From assembly GCA_963969595.1 (NCBI GenBank), contig OZ018418.1, positions 2,857,001 to 2,921,000 on the forward strand: a stretch of DNA of 64,000 nucleotides, read 5' to 3'. This document shows, piece after piece, positions 54,892-64,000 of the stretch. This DNA comes from Neckera pumila. Lineage: Eukaryota; Streptophyta; Bryopsida; Hypnales; Neckeraceae. Position 1 is the stretch's first letter. The number at the start of each line of letters is the position of its first letter. Both the position numbers and the translations under genes were made by a program. The notes under the pieces are model-generated. The model was not told the origin of the DNA. It was given only the letters and a program-made list of their open reading frames with translations, and ran no database searches.

Positions 54892-57800
54892 TGTGGGAAC
54901 ACGCAATATCAACATTTAGAAGTCCGGATTAGTTTAGGATCAATTCCGTAAATATTTTCAAAAATTTGTAGTAGTGGAACCGCAAACCGGAACATTTAGT
55001 AGAAACTAGGTAGTTAGGAAGTTCCAGCTTACAAAAACTTGTAGAAGAAGTAAGAAACGGACTTTTATCGGAATCTGGAAACCGGAATGAGATCCGGATT
55101 CCAGCAACCTACGAACTAGGGGTCCAGGCCTATGAAAACTAGGGATCTGTTTGCAAATGGCAGCGCATTAAATGGCCGAACCAACGGGTGTCGGTCACTG
55201 GCCGGGTACTTAAGCGGACGATCTTCTCATTCTTCTCCCTCTTTCTTCCGCTCGAGGAGGTGTGTGTGTGTACTTGCAGGTTTTGGAGCACGTTTTCTCT
55301 TAGAAGAGTGAAAGAGTGGTGAGTTAAGCCGGATAGGGAGAGAAGGAAAGGAGGGTGCCAATTGCACCGGATTGTAGGTCAAGAGGATGGCGGAATCATC
55401 GACGCAGGGGCAGAAGACTGTTCCTTCTGTCAAGCTCTTGTACCCGATCATTCCGTCTGATTCCGGTGAGCGCTTAGAGTTAGAGGAAGACCTCTCCAAA
55501 GTAGGGTGTATTGGGTTCATCCGACAATCCTGGACGGTTCGGAGTGAAGATTTTCTTCGTGAGTTAGTTTTGGGGATGCCAAACCAGTTCGAGCTGACGT
55601 CAAGGGGTAGGTGGGCCTCTTGGACAGAAGGGATGTGGGCGGAAACTTACGGGTTGAAGCAGTCCGGATCCGAAAACGCGACCCGTATGGATAAATTTCA
55701 TGAAGGAAGTTTCATGAAGGAAAATTCAAGAAACCACCGCACCACAAAGAGGGTTTCATCATTAGTGACTGTATCAATGAGCGCCATAGGAGGTTACTGA
55801 ATTTCCTGATTCCCATCGTGTACCCGGAAAAGCCAACCAGAGTTACGGTTACAGTGGCAAATACGATTTTCGGAGCACTCAAAGACCGGGACGTGAACTG
55901 GGCAGCCCTAATCCACCAGAAGGTCAAGAAGATGGCGGCGGCTGTCGACAAGGCCAAGCAGAGTCCGCTTAGCACTTACTTGTTCCACATGTATCATCAT
56001 TATGATTTCATAACCCCGCCGGAACAAGTTGCTTATGAGACCGGAATGCAGATCCTGAAGTACGGATTCACGGAAGAGTTGAAGCCGACGGGAGAAGCAG
56101 CACACGAAGAAGAAGAAGAAGAAGAGGAAGATCCGGAACCGAAGCCGCTGGAGAAGAAAAAGCGACATAAGGTAACCAATCCGGACTCACGAAGAGCGAG
56201 TATGAACGTATCGGAACCGAATCCGTCCTTGACCCAGCCAGCGCCGGAATATTCCGATGTATCCGACTTCTATGAGGCCGGAACCCGATGGATGGTGCAG
56301 TGCCGGAAGATACATGCTGAGATGGCAGGGGTGATCACGGGCGTCGCCAACGAGTTAAATGTAGAGACGGATCAGATCTTCAACGAACTCCGGAAGAGAC
56401 CTAATCCGGCACTACTCCAAGAGAAGGACAAAGAGATCGCGCTGCTTAAGGCAGAACGGGATCACTACAAAAACAAGTTCTACTGGATAGAGGGACAGTC
56501 GATCTCAGCCCGGAAGAAGGAGACGGATGCCCTGAAGCTCGTCAGGGATTTGAAGGGGTTGGTAGAACAACCGGAACATCTGGTCATCCGGTTCGTGCTT
56601 TACACGAAGAAACTCGAGAACGATGGCATTGTTACTGGATCCCGAGTACTGCAAGTCCTGGTCGATTACGAGGCCAAGATGAAGAACGTTTTGGACGAGA
56701 TGCGGCAGCTGCTAGGTCATCTGGATGTGGCCAAGGACAACTTCGCGCTACTTCCGAATGTCTTCATGGAGTCTCCGGCCAAGTATGGAGCCAGAACTTC
56801 CGGAACAAAAGAAGACCCAGGCTTGAAGTCTCTGTTCAAGATGCCGCAGGTACCTTCCTCGAGTCATTTCCAGAAGTGGGGGACTGTAAGCACTTTTAGT
56901 CCTTCTTCACAGTCTCCGGCGGGATCCGAAAAGACTGGGCAGAGGTTGCCAATCCAAAGGGATCTCTTAGAAGGTATGGAGACGATAAATCTAGTAAGAG
57001 AGCACCCAGAGAGGTTCCCTCATATGACGGAACAGTCACCAGCGCGAGGTGCAGAACTAATTGACTTGGAAGGTCCGGCTCCAGAGGCGAGACCGGAACT
57101 CAAGCCAGAAACCCGGCTGAACACGAGGTCGGAAATAGTGGAGGCCGAACTCTTGGATCCGGATGAAGAACTCGAGATGGTGGAACCTGAGAAGCAACTG
57201 AAACTCCGGAAGTCTAAGAAGCGGAAGCCGGAAGGTAAGAAGCCAGCGAAGCAGGAGATTGAAGACTCCAAATCTAGTGAGTTTGAATCCGCTACTGAGT
57301 CTGAGGAAGATACGGATGAGGAGGAGACGTCCACTGCGACCCGGCAGAATCCGCCTCGAGCCGCCAAGATGACGCCAGCAAAGAGTTCCGGTAAACTGAC
57401 AGCCAAACAGGGAGCCGGAAGTTCAAAGAAGTCTTGGATGACCAAGTAGTTGAAAGGGGACTACTTGTAGAGGTGGATTAAAATTTAGGTAGTTTTGTGC
57501 CGGAATCGGATTCCAAGCGTGGGCCCGGGTTCCGGAAGTTTAGGGATAAAGACTTTCCGATTTATTCGGGATTTCCTTGGTGTGTGTGTAAGGTTGCCCT
57601 GGTTTGTGGGCTGCCCTTTTTTGTTTTTAGGGTGTTAACTTTGGTTTTGTTTTGGGTTTTTAAGGGCGGGCAAGTTAGTTGCCCCTCATTCCCTCCTAGT
57701 TGATATTCAATTGTATTTCATTCCCTTTTCAAAATCTGAGCCCTCGGGTATGCATTTTCATTCTATCAGTGTATCCGGATTGTGCTGACCAGGGGTCTGA

Positions 57801-58554
57801 GTATTGGAAGGAAAAGACGAGTGAGGAGAAATCCGGGTTTAGGAGAATACGGTCTAAGTCGGGAGTGTGCTATTGTAATGTTGTTGGATTGTTGACTTAG
57901 GAGCTGCGCATTGTGTCTTTAAATTACTACAAGAGTAGTCCGGATCTCAGAGTAGCGGGGAAGCGAGTCCGGTTGTCAAGCCGTGCGGAGGTAAGCGCCC
58001 GCCCGAGGAAGTCCCCACCTATCCGGGAGATCTGCCAACCTTAGAATTCATCTAACTTCTAGAAAGATCACACCTCTATACTTATTCTTGACTCTAAGAT
58101 CTGTCGTTGTAGTAAGGGAGAGTGAAGTATTCCTGGGTGACCTACTGTCCGGAGTTACCATCCGGAAGCTGTGAGGATCCGGATCTTCTCGTCTTGCTGC
58201 AATCTTTTGAGTACTTGGGTGTTTTTATTTGTGTTTGTTAGCATTGTAGGAGAACAAAGGTGGTGAAGTCCCTATCCCCTTCAAAGATCAACTAGTGGAC
58301 CCTCTGAGGGTAAAACAAAGGTATAGAAAACCGGATTGGAAGAAGAGACGTAAACCGGATTCCAGATAGTTTACGATTCGGATTGTGAAAGGATCCGGAA
58401 AAAGAGTAAAGTAAGTAAGAAGAAAGAAAGATAGAAAAAGCGGATATCTAGAATATGCTACTTAAAAATCCGGAAATTCCCTGGGACGATATTTCGTGTT
58501 ATCTTGGCACATTTTTGTGTTAAGGATACTTACGCCTAGATTACGCGTATGACA
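54892..58554 (+). mobile_element. Solo LTR, plus orientation, 3,663 bp
   Basis: It starts TGTGGGAACACGC and ends TTACGCGTATGACA. The flanking bases are GGTTT (54887-54891) and AGTTT (58555-58559), a target duplication with one mismatch. It carries the best-preserved LTR ORF of the window. Confidence 0.88.
55387..57449 (+). pseudogene. LTR-encoded ORF, best-preserved copy, one frameshift
   Basis: From an ATG at 55387 (MAESSTQGQKTVPSVKLLYP) the frame is open to about 55700. There a 14-bp tandem duplication (CATGAAGGAAGTTT, 55699-55712, copied at 55713-55726) shifts it. The other frame is then open for over 540 codons to KKSWMTK at 57449. Without the duplication the ORF would be about 682 codons. 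Parts in order: conserved block with W residues (SWTVRSEDFLRELVL, RWASWTEGMWAETY), YPEKPTRVTVTVANTIFGAL, TYLFHMYHHYDF, poly-Glu, a coiled-coil part (KDKEIALLKAERDHYKNKF), VDYEAKMKNVLDEMRQLLGH, then a Pro/Ser/Lys/Glu-rich tail that looks disordered and basic. No signal peptide or catalytic motif is seen. Function is unknown; DNA or RNA binding by the tail is possible. Confidence 0.75.
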
Positions 58555-58994
58555 AGTTTTAATCATGTCTACCATGCTTCCGCTTAAAGGTCCTTTGTCA
58601 CTGGCGTGCTTCAGCATTCTTAGAAATTTGCGTCGTGTTGCAGTTGGGAGTCATTACACGAAGTTGCCAAAGCATAGAGCTCCTACAATTTGTGTATTTC
58701 AATACCGTAGTGCAGTGCTGTCGGAAGGAAGACACGAGTTGTGGTTCGTCTCCAAGGCAAGATTCAGGCCATTTTCTGGACTATTGTTGGCAATCTTATT
58801 GTTGGAACCAGAGTAGGAACACCTACAATTAGATTCAATCCAATTTTCACTTGCAGGTTGTAGAATTCAATGTTGTTAGGAAATGTTGGTGAATTTCAAT
58901 TTCCATACAATTTGTGCTTGTGAATTGGATCATTGCTGCTTGGGCTACTATTCTGAATTACTCCGTGTGATGTTGCAAAAAGGCTCACATCGCA

Positions 58995-59780
58995 ATGACA
59001 AAGGCAAAAGAAATCAGTGTTAGCCCTCAAGATGCCCAAAATAGTGGTGGCAAAATGCCAAAGACGGGCAAGAGTGGGGGTAGCCCGCCAAAGACCAAAG
59101 AGAGTGGCATTGCAATGCGGAGCCCGCCAAAGCAGAAGCAATCAAAGGCAAAGAGGGCGCGTTGTAAATTGCAAACTGACGAAGGTGAATGCATTGAAAA
59201 CGACACAACCCTTGAGGGATCCGACGTAGTGCATCAAGAATTTCAGGATGCCTTTGATCTCAGGGGCAATTTTGTCTCAATGCAAGAGAAAATGTTTGCG
59301 ATGGCCCCTGTTTTGCGTGGTCGTCATGTTGTCTACAGTAAAGATTTCTTCTGCAATGTAGTGGGACTTTGCGGGGAAGGGGTGTCTTTGACCAAAGTAG
59401 AAATTGATGAAGCTCAGATTCAAATGAAGTGGCCAGCAAAGAACAGCCGCTATAAACTTGCAGATTGCTTGGACAAAGACAAAGCTATGCAATTCAGCGA
59501 CCATTGGTCCAAAGTTTATGAAGAGAGCCCCAATAAGTCTTATTTCTCTATGCAGTTCTTGCGGGGTTGCTATGCTACCTTTGTGCATGAAATCTCTGTG
59601 AATTGGGCTAAAAAAACTATAACGCGGCGACGCCAGCGGGAAGAGAAACGGGCTACAAACTCAAAAAAAATTGGGACCCGTGGCACTTTGACAACAAATA
59701 ACAGCGCTTTGCAAGCTCGTTGCCGGCATGGAATCCGACCCGAAGCTTGGATCAAAGATTTTGGCGACAGCAAAGGCTGA
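58995..59780 (+). CDS. Hypothetical lysine-rich protein (261 aa)
   Basis: An intact frame from an ATG at 58995. The first 60 residues are Lys/Ser/Pro/Gly-rich with repeated PKTK/PPKQK-like units (basic, probably disordered, possibly nuclear or DNA-binding). The rest looks globular (DVVHQEFQDAFDLRGNFVSM, VVYSKDFFCNVVGLCGEGVS, WSKVYEESPNKSYFSMQFLR) and then becomes basic again (TITRRRQREEKR). No known domain is recognised. It lies next to, and divergent from, no clear promoter, and faces the minus-strand DUF7869-type copy 2 tail to tail. It could be accessory cargo of that element. An open stretch in another frame continues to about 59980 and may be a further exon. Confidence 0.5.
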   Translation: MTKAKEISVSPQDAQNSGGKMPKTGKSGGSPPKTKESGIAMRSPPKQKQSKAKRARCKLQTDEGECIENDTTLEGSDVVHQEFQDAFDLRGNFVSMQEKMFAMAPVLRGRHVVYSKDFFCNVVGLCGEGVSLTKVEIDEAQIQMKWPAKNSRYKLADCLDKDKAMQFSDHWSKVYEESPNKSYFSMQFLRGCYATFVHEISVNWAKKTITRRRQREEKRATNSKKIGTRGTLTTNNSALQARCRHGIRPEAWIKDFGDSKG

Positions 59781-60842
59781 TTTACAGCAAGGTGAATGAG
59801 TTGAAGGCCATCTCAAGCGCAGACTACGGAAGAACTTAAATGACTCTAAAGAGGCCTTAGAGGGATGGTATGCTGCCAAAGATGACGACGACTTGAACGT
59901 CCGCTACACCAAGACAATGGCGGAAGCAAAATTTCTAAAGGAACAAGGAGGATTTGGCGGGCGCATCGGCAAAGAGAGTTGAGGCCAAGGCATTGCTCAC
60001 TACAATGAATGAACAAAGTGCCAAAACTAACATCATATTCATTAAAATAGGAGATTGGGACCCTTCCAAAATAACATTGTCCATTTGTAGGCCCGGAATT
60101 TGAAGTTGGCTTGAAGTACATTTTTGTTGAAGGGAACTAAATTCTTTCATTGGAAGATAAAATTTCCATTAAAATAGGAGTCTATGGTAGGATTAATGCA
60201 TCCTAGTATCTATTGGGCATTATTACTTGAGCAATATTTGCATATAAATACACTGTATTCTTTGTTGATTACCAAGTCATGAGTTGAACGGTTGATTGTA
60301 TGAGGCTATTTATTTCATTCATGTGGTCCAAGTGCAATTCCCATTGAATTTGTATGAGTGACTATGAGATATACATGACTTGGTGTTGCATAGTGACCTT
60401 TGCAGGTTGGAAAGAAGTAACAACCAACCAGCCCCTATCCAAAACTGTGACATGTGTTAACAAAATTAAAAGTTGTCTTATCTACTACCAATATTTATAC
60501 ATGACATGATACTTTGAAAAGAAATTTATCAAGTCAATGAATAAGGAAAACAATGCCATGTAGACAATGCATTATATAACAACAAATATATTTGGAACTT
60601 TATAAAAATGTAGGTGCTCCACAAGGTGCTTCATACAATATAGAAAATTATCTAATATAAAAACTACAAAATCAAATCAAAACACTCCAATCATAAGACA
60701 CTTTCTAGAACACTAAATATATAAATAATCATAGAATATTCTTCAAGGTTATGCAAAGCTTTAACATGGAAAAAAACCGCACACAAAACTAATAGAAGTA
60801 CCTTAAATACTATAAAGTTTTTCTATACTGCCTTAGACATGC
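59781..60842. other. Spacer with a possible extra exon
   Basis: From about 59815 to 59980 one plus frame reads helical, charged protein (LNDSKEALEGWYAAKDDDD, KTMAEAKFLKEQGG) and may belong to the preceding gene. The remainder is AT-rich, without ORFs. Confidence 0.35.
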
Positions 60843-62231
60843 TCAATCGGAATAAGAGTCTAGACTTTTTTTGATAACATCATCTTGAGCTGCGGGTATT
60901 TTTAGGAAACATTCGATGGTGTCCTTCTTCACCCTTGACTTCCAGGCTGTGACCAACGCATTTGTTTCAGCCCACACCGGGTTCTGGGTCTCGTCTACTT
61001 TCCAACGCAATCCTTTGGCGGAGTTCCATCCAAAATAACTCTCTTGAATATTTTGCTCCCAAGACGTGGGCTTAAAATATTGAATCAACACACAATTAGG
61101 AAGATCCAGGTTAGTAAAAGGATTAGTCAAGGCTCTCGCAATCCATATAGGCTTTGCATCACCATCAGCTAGTCAAACGGCGACAAATTATCCTTTGAAA
61201 ATATTACATGCCACTTGGAAAGAGGGCAATGAGCAATTGCAAAGTTGCCCAACAAAGGCATCATCCTCAGCAAACTCCTCACAAACCTCACCATCTTCAC
61301 TAAGTTCGTCCTCCTCAATTGGATTGACGCGAGAAGAAGGCCAGAAGTTGTCCTTCAATTTTGCCACTAGAAGGGACCAGAATGCAAATACATATGTATT
61401 CTTGCTATCGCCAGTCGCGTTATCCATTTGAACGTTCAAAATTGGAGGAAGAGGCTTTGCCGGAATTGGAACTTTGGGTGCGGGACGCAACAATGATTTA
61501 CATATGTCTGATCCTTACAGTATTGCGCTAAAGAGGGGAGCAGAGCCTAATCAAACGAATAATTCCCGGGAGGAATACTTGGGGGGTAGTTATGTGTCCC
61601 GCAGAAGCTTTGCTAACGAACCAACCATATAGTTTGAATCATGTATGAAAATATCAAGCCCGTAATGAGCATAACGCACATCTCCATGCCCATGAGCTAT
61701 CATACCCGTCACTGAGATCGGGAGCTTCATGAGTCCATCAAGTTGCTTACTCTTGTGTGAGAAGACAGGAGAAGTAGTTTTAGCATGATCCATTTTGTCA
61801 TGCATGATCTTCAAGCATTTGTGAGGGTAGGCACTTGACTTGTAGCAATTTGTGTAATACAGATCTCGATGAGCTTGAGCTGTAGCCAAATGCTTCTCCA
61901 AATGATGGATCCATTTGCGTTTTAGGCGTGCACATGCAGTCTTCTTCAGACTGTTATATCTGTCACGTTTAGAGCAATGCGCAAAATCGTCTCTTGGTTT
62001 CTTAGCTGTATACTCAGGAAAGTTCAATTTCCTGATCTTGCTAATACTGGAAGCTGAGACTTCTTTCAATCCAAAAATAGCGTTTGCTGCATTGACCTCA
62101 AGAATTATCTCCTTCCATTTAATGGTGGCCGGCAAAAGCATAGACACCTTTTTCTCTCCAGAAGGAAGACTGTGTGTGCGATGTGGCATATGATCTGCCG
62201 ACTTCTCAAGTACACATTTCAACGTAGCCAT
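60843..62231 (-). pseudogene. DUF7869-type transposase-like gene, copy 2: core, internally deleted
   Basis: Main pieces: 61590-62231 (SASSISKIRKLNF, FAHCSKRD, HDKMDHAKT, GMIAHGHGDVRYAHYG, VGSLAKLL), 61188-61493 (ILNVQMDNATGDSKNTYVFA, FWSLLVAK) and 60843-61130 (C-terminal part, VLIQYFKP, WKVDET). The motif order equals copy 1 at 10.5-12.4 kb, but sequence identity is low. The segment holding the third acidic motif (HTHEDID in copy 1) is missing between 61190 and 61130, so a transposase would be inactive. The pieces lie in shifted frames with an additional TAG after FD near 61550. It is a separate lineage of the same family, not a recent duplicate. Confidence 0.7.
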
Positions 62232-62241
62232 AGCTTATGAT

Positions 62242-62748
62242 TTATGCTTTCAAATCTTGTGCATGCCCCAATTCCCGTGTGCTTGAGCTTGTTGAACAGC
62301 TGCAGCATACCTTTGAAAGCGATGGAAGGTGGTTTTTTGATACACCAGAGATTTGACACCATGCCACCATGCAGACGTCAATCCCTTCGAGAGTGACCAC
62401 CCTCTTCCTCTGAGTATTCCGACAGACTTGTCGATGCACGTTCAGTTTCATGTGGTACCAAAATTCAAATGATGAATTGGGGTACATACTTTCACCGAAG
62501 GCACAAATCTTGTCTCTCGAAAATGGCTGCACGCAATTATAAGAGCAGCACGTCTTGCTTGAAACAAAATTAATTGACTCATTTGCCAAAAGCTCTTTGG
62601 ACTTCACACAGGTTTCAGGAGGAGGAACTCTAACGGATGTTTCATACGACCTTGCATTCGAAGATGATGCCTGTGACCAAAGAAGTTCACGGGAGTTGAA
62701 GCCATGTTGAACCTCATGATCTCGAAGACTAGTCCCTCTCAAGAACAT
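62242..62748 (-). pseudogene. DUF7869-type gene, copy 2: Cys-rich exon
   Basis: It starts at the acceptor-like TTGACCAG before 62748 and contains a Cys-rich stretch (SSKTCCSYNCVQPFSRDKIC), a Trp/His segment (FEFWYHMKLNVHRQVC) and RKRVVTLEGIDVCMVAW, the counterpart of the exon at 12899-13141. A run of six T (62333-62338, A6 on the coding strand) carries a one-base slip: the other frame continues KTTFHRFQRYAAAVQQAQ and HGNWG, as expected from copy 1 (KSTYHNY, HGNKG). Confidence 0.6.
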
Positions 62749-62766
62749 CTGGTCAATGGGCCATAC

Positions 62767-63066
62767 TCAAAGAGAGTATTTCCAATCCTCTGGAACAATT
62801 GCAAAGTCAAGGGACTTTGAAATTTGGACCGCGACTAAAGAATCCCCTAACGGTCCATCGCAATCTAGAACAAGGTCGGACCTCACGCTATGACAAATTC
62901 CATCCGCCAGTAGTAGACCAGTAGCACTCATGAGGATGACAACCTTTGTGCTCCATAAACATCGCAGGGTTCCTTCGCAGATCGGAATGCCAACATCCAC
63001 TTGGGGAGTATTTTCAATCACTTCTTTGTTGGAGGTGTCAACCTCCAGCGGCTGTCCTAAGTCCAT
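62767..63066 (-). pseudogene. DUF7869-type gene, copy 2: putative N-terminal exon
   Basis: A 99-codon frame from an ATG at 63066 (MDLGQPLEVD). It ends VPEDWKYSL just before the Cys-rich exon. Hydrophobic beta-like strands (VVILMSATGLLLADG, GPLGDSLVAVQI) resemble in placement and character the exon at 13570-14166. No family is recognised. The start codon is uncertain. Confidence 0.45.
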
Positions 63067-63199
63067 GGTATCTGGACAAAGGTTACAAACATTTGTTAAA
63101 AATTGTAACAGTCATAATAAATAAGGAGTTCATCTTGAGTTGAGGTGAATACACATCCTCATGAAGTCAAGCTCACCGATAATCACATTTGTTACCGAT

Positions 63200-63720
63200 C
63201 ATCTTCGATTCATCTCAAACCAAGATAAATTGCTACTTCGGTGATTCTGATAATATTTAGTAGTCCAGATATTCATTAGTCTGGATTTGTAGTAGTCTAG
63301 AATTCATCTCCATTCAAGATGAATTGTTGATCAGATGTTAGTCAAAGTGCTTGAGAATTTTGATCAATAATGAGATCATATCGACCTCCAAGAACTGAGC
63401 AATAGTCTGGAATTAAGCAGTCTGGATTTATAGTTGTCTAGAATTCATCTCCATTCGAGATGAATTTCTAATTAGCCGATAGTCAAAGTACCTGAGAATT
63501 TTTTATCAGCCGTGAGATCATATCGACCTCCTAGAATTGAACAATAGTCTGAATTTAAGCAGTCTAAACTTCAGTAGTCTGGATTTATAGTAGTCTGGAA
63601 CTCATCTCAAATTGAGATGACTTGCTGATCCGTTGTTAGTCAAAGTACTTGAGAATTTCGATCAATAATGAGATCATATTGACCTCAGAGAACTGAACAT
63701 ATTGACCTCCGAGAAGTTCA
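63200..63720 (+). repeat. Array of stem-loop units next to DUF7869-type copy 2
   Basis: The landmark TTCATCTC or CTCATCTC recurs at about 63210, 63303, 63444 and 63601. Around it each unit has AATTCATCTC...GAGATGAATT (10-bp perfect arms in the unit at 63442-63466), then GTTAGTCAAAGTACTTGAGA, ATCAATAATGAGATCATAT, GACCTC, and TAGTCTGG repeats. The period is about 93-158 bp. Up to the window end further AACCTCNGAGAA fragments continue. Confidence 0.75.
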
Positions 63721-64000
63721 AGAATTGAACATAGAACCTCGAATACAGAACCTCCAAGAATTGAACAACAATCTCACCTAGTGAATTTTTGAAAGATTCT
63801 TGTTTAGTTCATTAATCAAAACCTATTTGTCTATTTATGATCTCAGTTCATTGAGATTCTTCTTTAGTTCTCAGAACTCCGAGAACTAAATATAGAACCT
63901 CTAAGAATTTCAGAGATCGTCGATCAATAACAGTTCCCGAATTTAGTCTATGATATTAGTCAACTCAATTCATGTTGGTTTCTATAGGTCTGGTTTGGTT

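Noticed and set aside
1..64000. tRNA, rRNA and other structured RNA genes
   Set aside because: No cloverleaf with conserved arms or rRNA core sequence was recognised by eye; a covariance-model scan would be needed to exclude short ones.

Overview
The window is nuclear DNA from a plant-lineage eukaryote, most likely a streptophyte; alga, bryophyte or lycophyte cannot be told apart here. The evidence is Arabidopsis-type TTTAGGG telomere-like repeats, GT-AG introns, Ty3/gypsy elements with a tRNA-Asp-like primer site, a plant-style FCP1-like domain, and stop-codon decay that looks like plant CHG-methylation damage. No bacterial operon, tRNA, rRNA or CRISPR was recognised. Almost everything readable is mobile DNA in several layers, separated by AT-rich spacer. 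Intact host genes are scarce.

Layout. 1-2.7 kb: degenerate LTR remnant. 3.0-7.5 kb: broken RING-finger gene split by a 3.48-kb solo LTR (3125-6601, perfect 5-bp target duplication). 8.3-9.3 kb: a 0.92-kb TTAA-flanked inverted-repeat element. 9434-42972: a candidate giant DNA transposon with matching 25-bp terminal inverted repeats. Its left arm carries a minus-strand DUF7869-type transposase-like gene (10.5-14.2 kb). Its right arm carries a plus-strand multi-exon gene (34.5-42.4 kb) with a ParB/sulfiredoxin-like motif and an FCP1/NIF phosphatase-like domain. Both arms, including introns, are full of a short stem-loop repeat (ATCGGGA-loop-TCCCGAT and variants). The element is interrupted by a complete 12.3-kb Ty3/gypsy retrotransposon (14746-27071, perfect GTATA target duplication). 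Its centre holds AT-rich DNA with interstitial telomere tracts, a 1.06-kb tandem duplication and another TTAA-flanked element. 43-46 kb: spacer and an intact coiled-coil ORF. 46.2-49.8 and 54.9-58.6 kb: two more solo LTRs. 59-63.7 kb: an intact lysine-rich ORF, a second decayed DUF7869-type gene, and an array with a different stem-loop.

How the parts relate. The retrotransposon family has 3.5-3.7-kb LTRs that each contain a long ORF (about 640-680 codons; acidic stretch, coiled coil, basic tail). Six copies are visible: four LTRs in three degrees of intactness, one further solo LTR and the edge remnant. The DUF7869 genes share ordered motifs (a Cys/His segment, DKMD, an AHGH segment, QxDN, and in copy 1 HTHEDID), which fit an RNase H-fold transposase. 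That reading, and the single 33.5-kb element, are inferences from visible repeats and motif order; no database search was possible. Exon boundaries were chosen by eye from splice consensus and reading phase.
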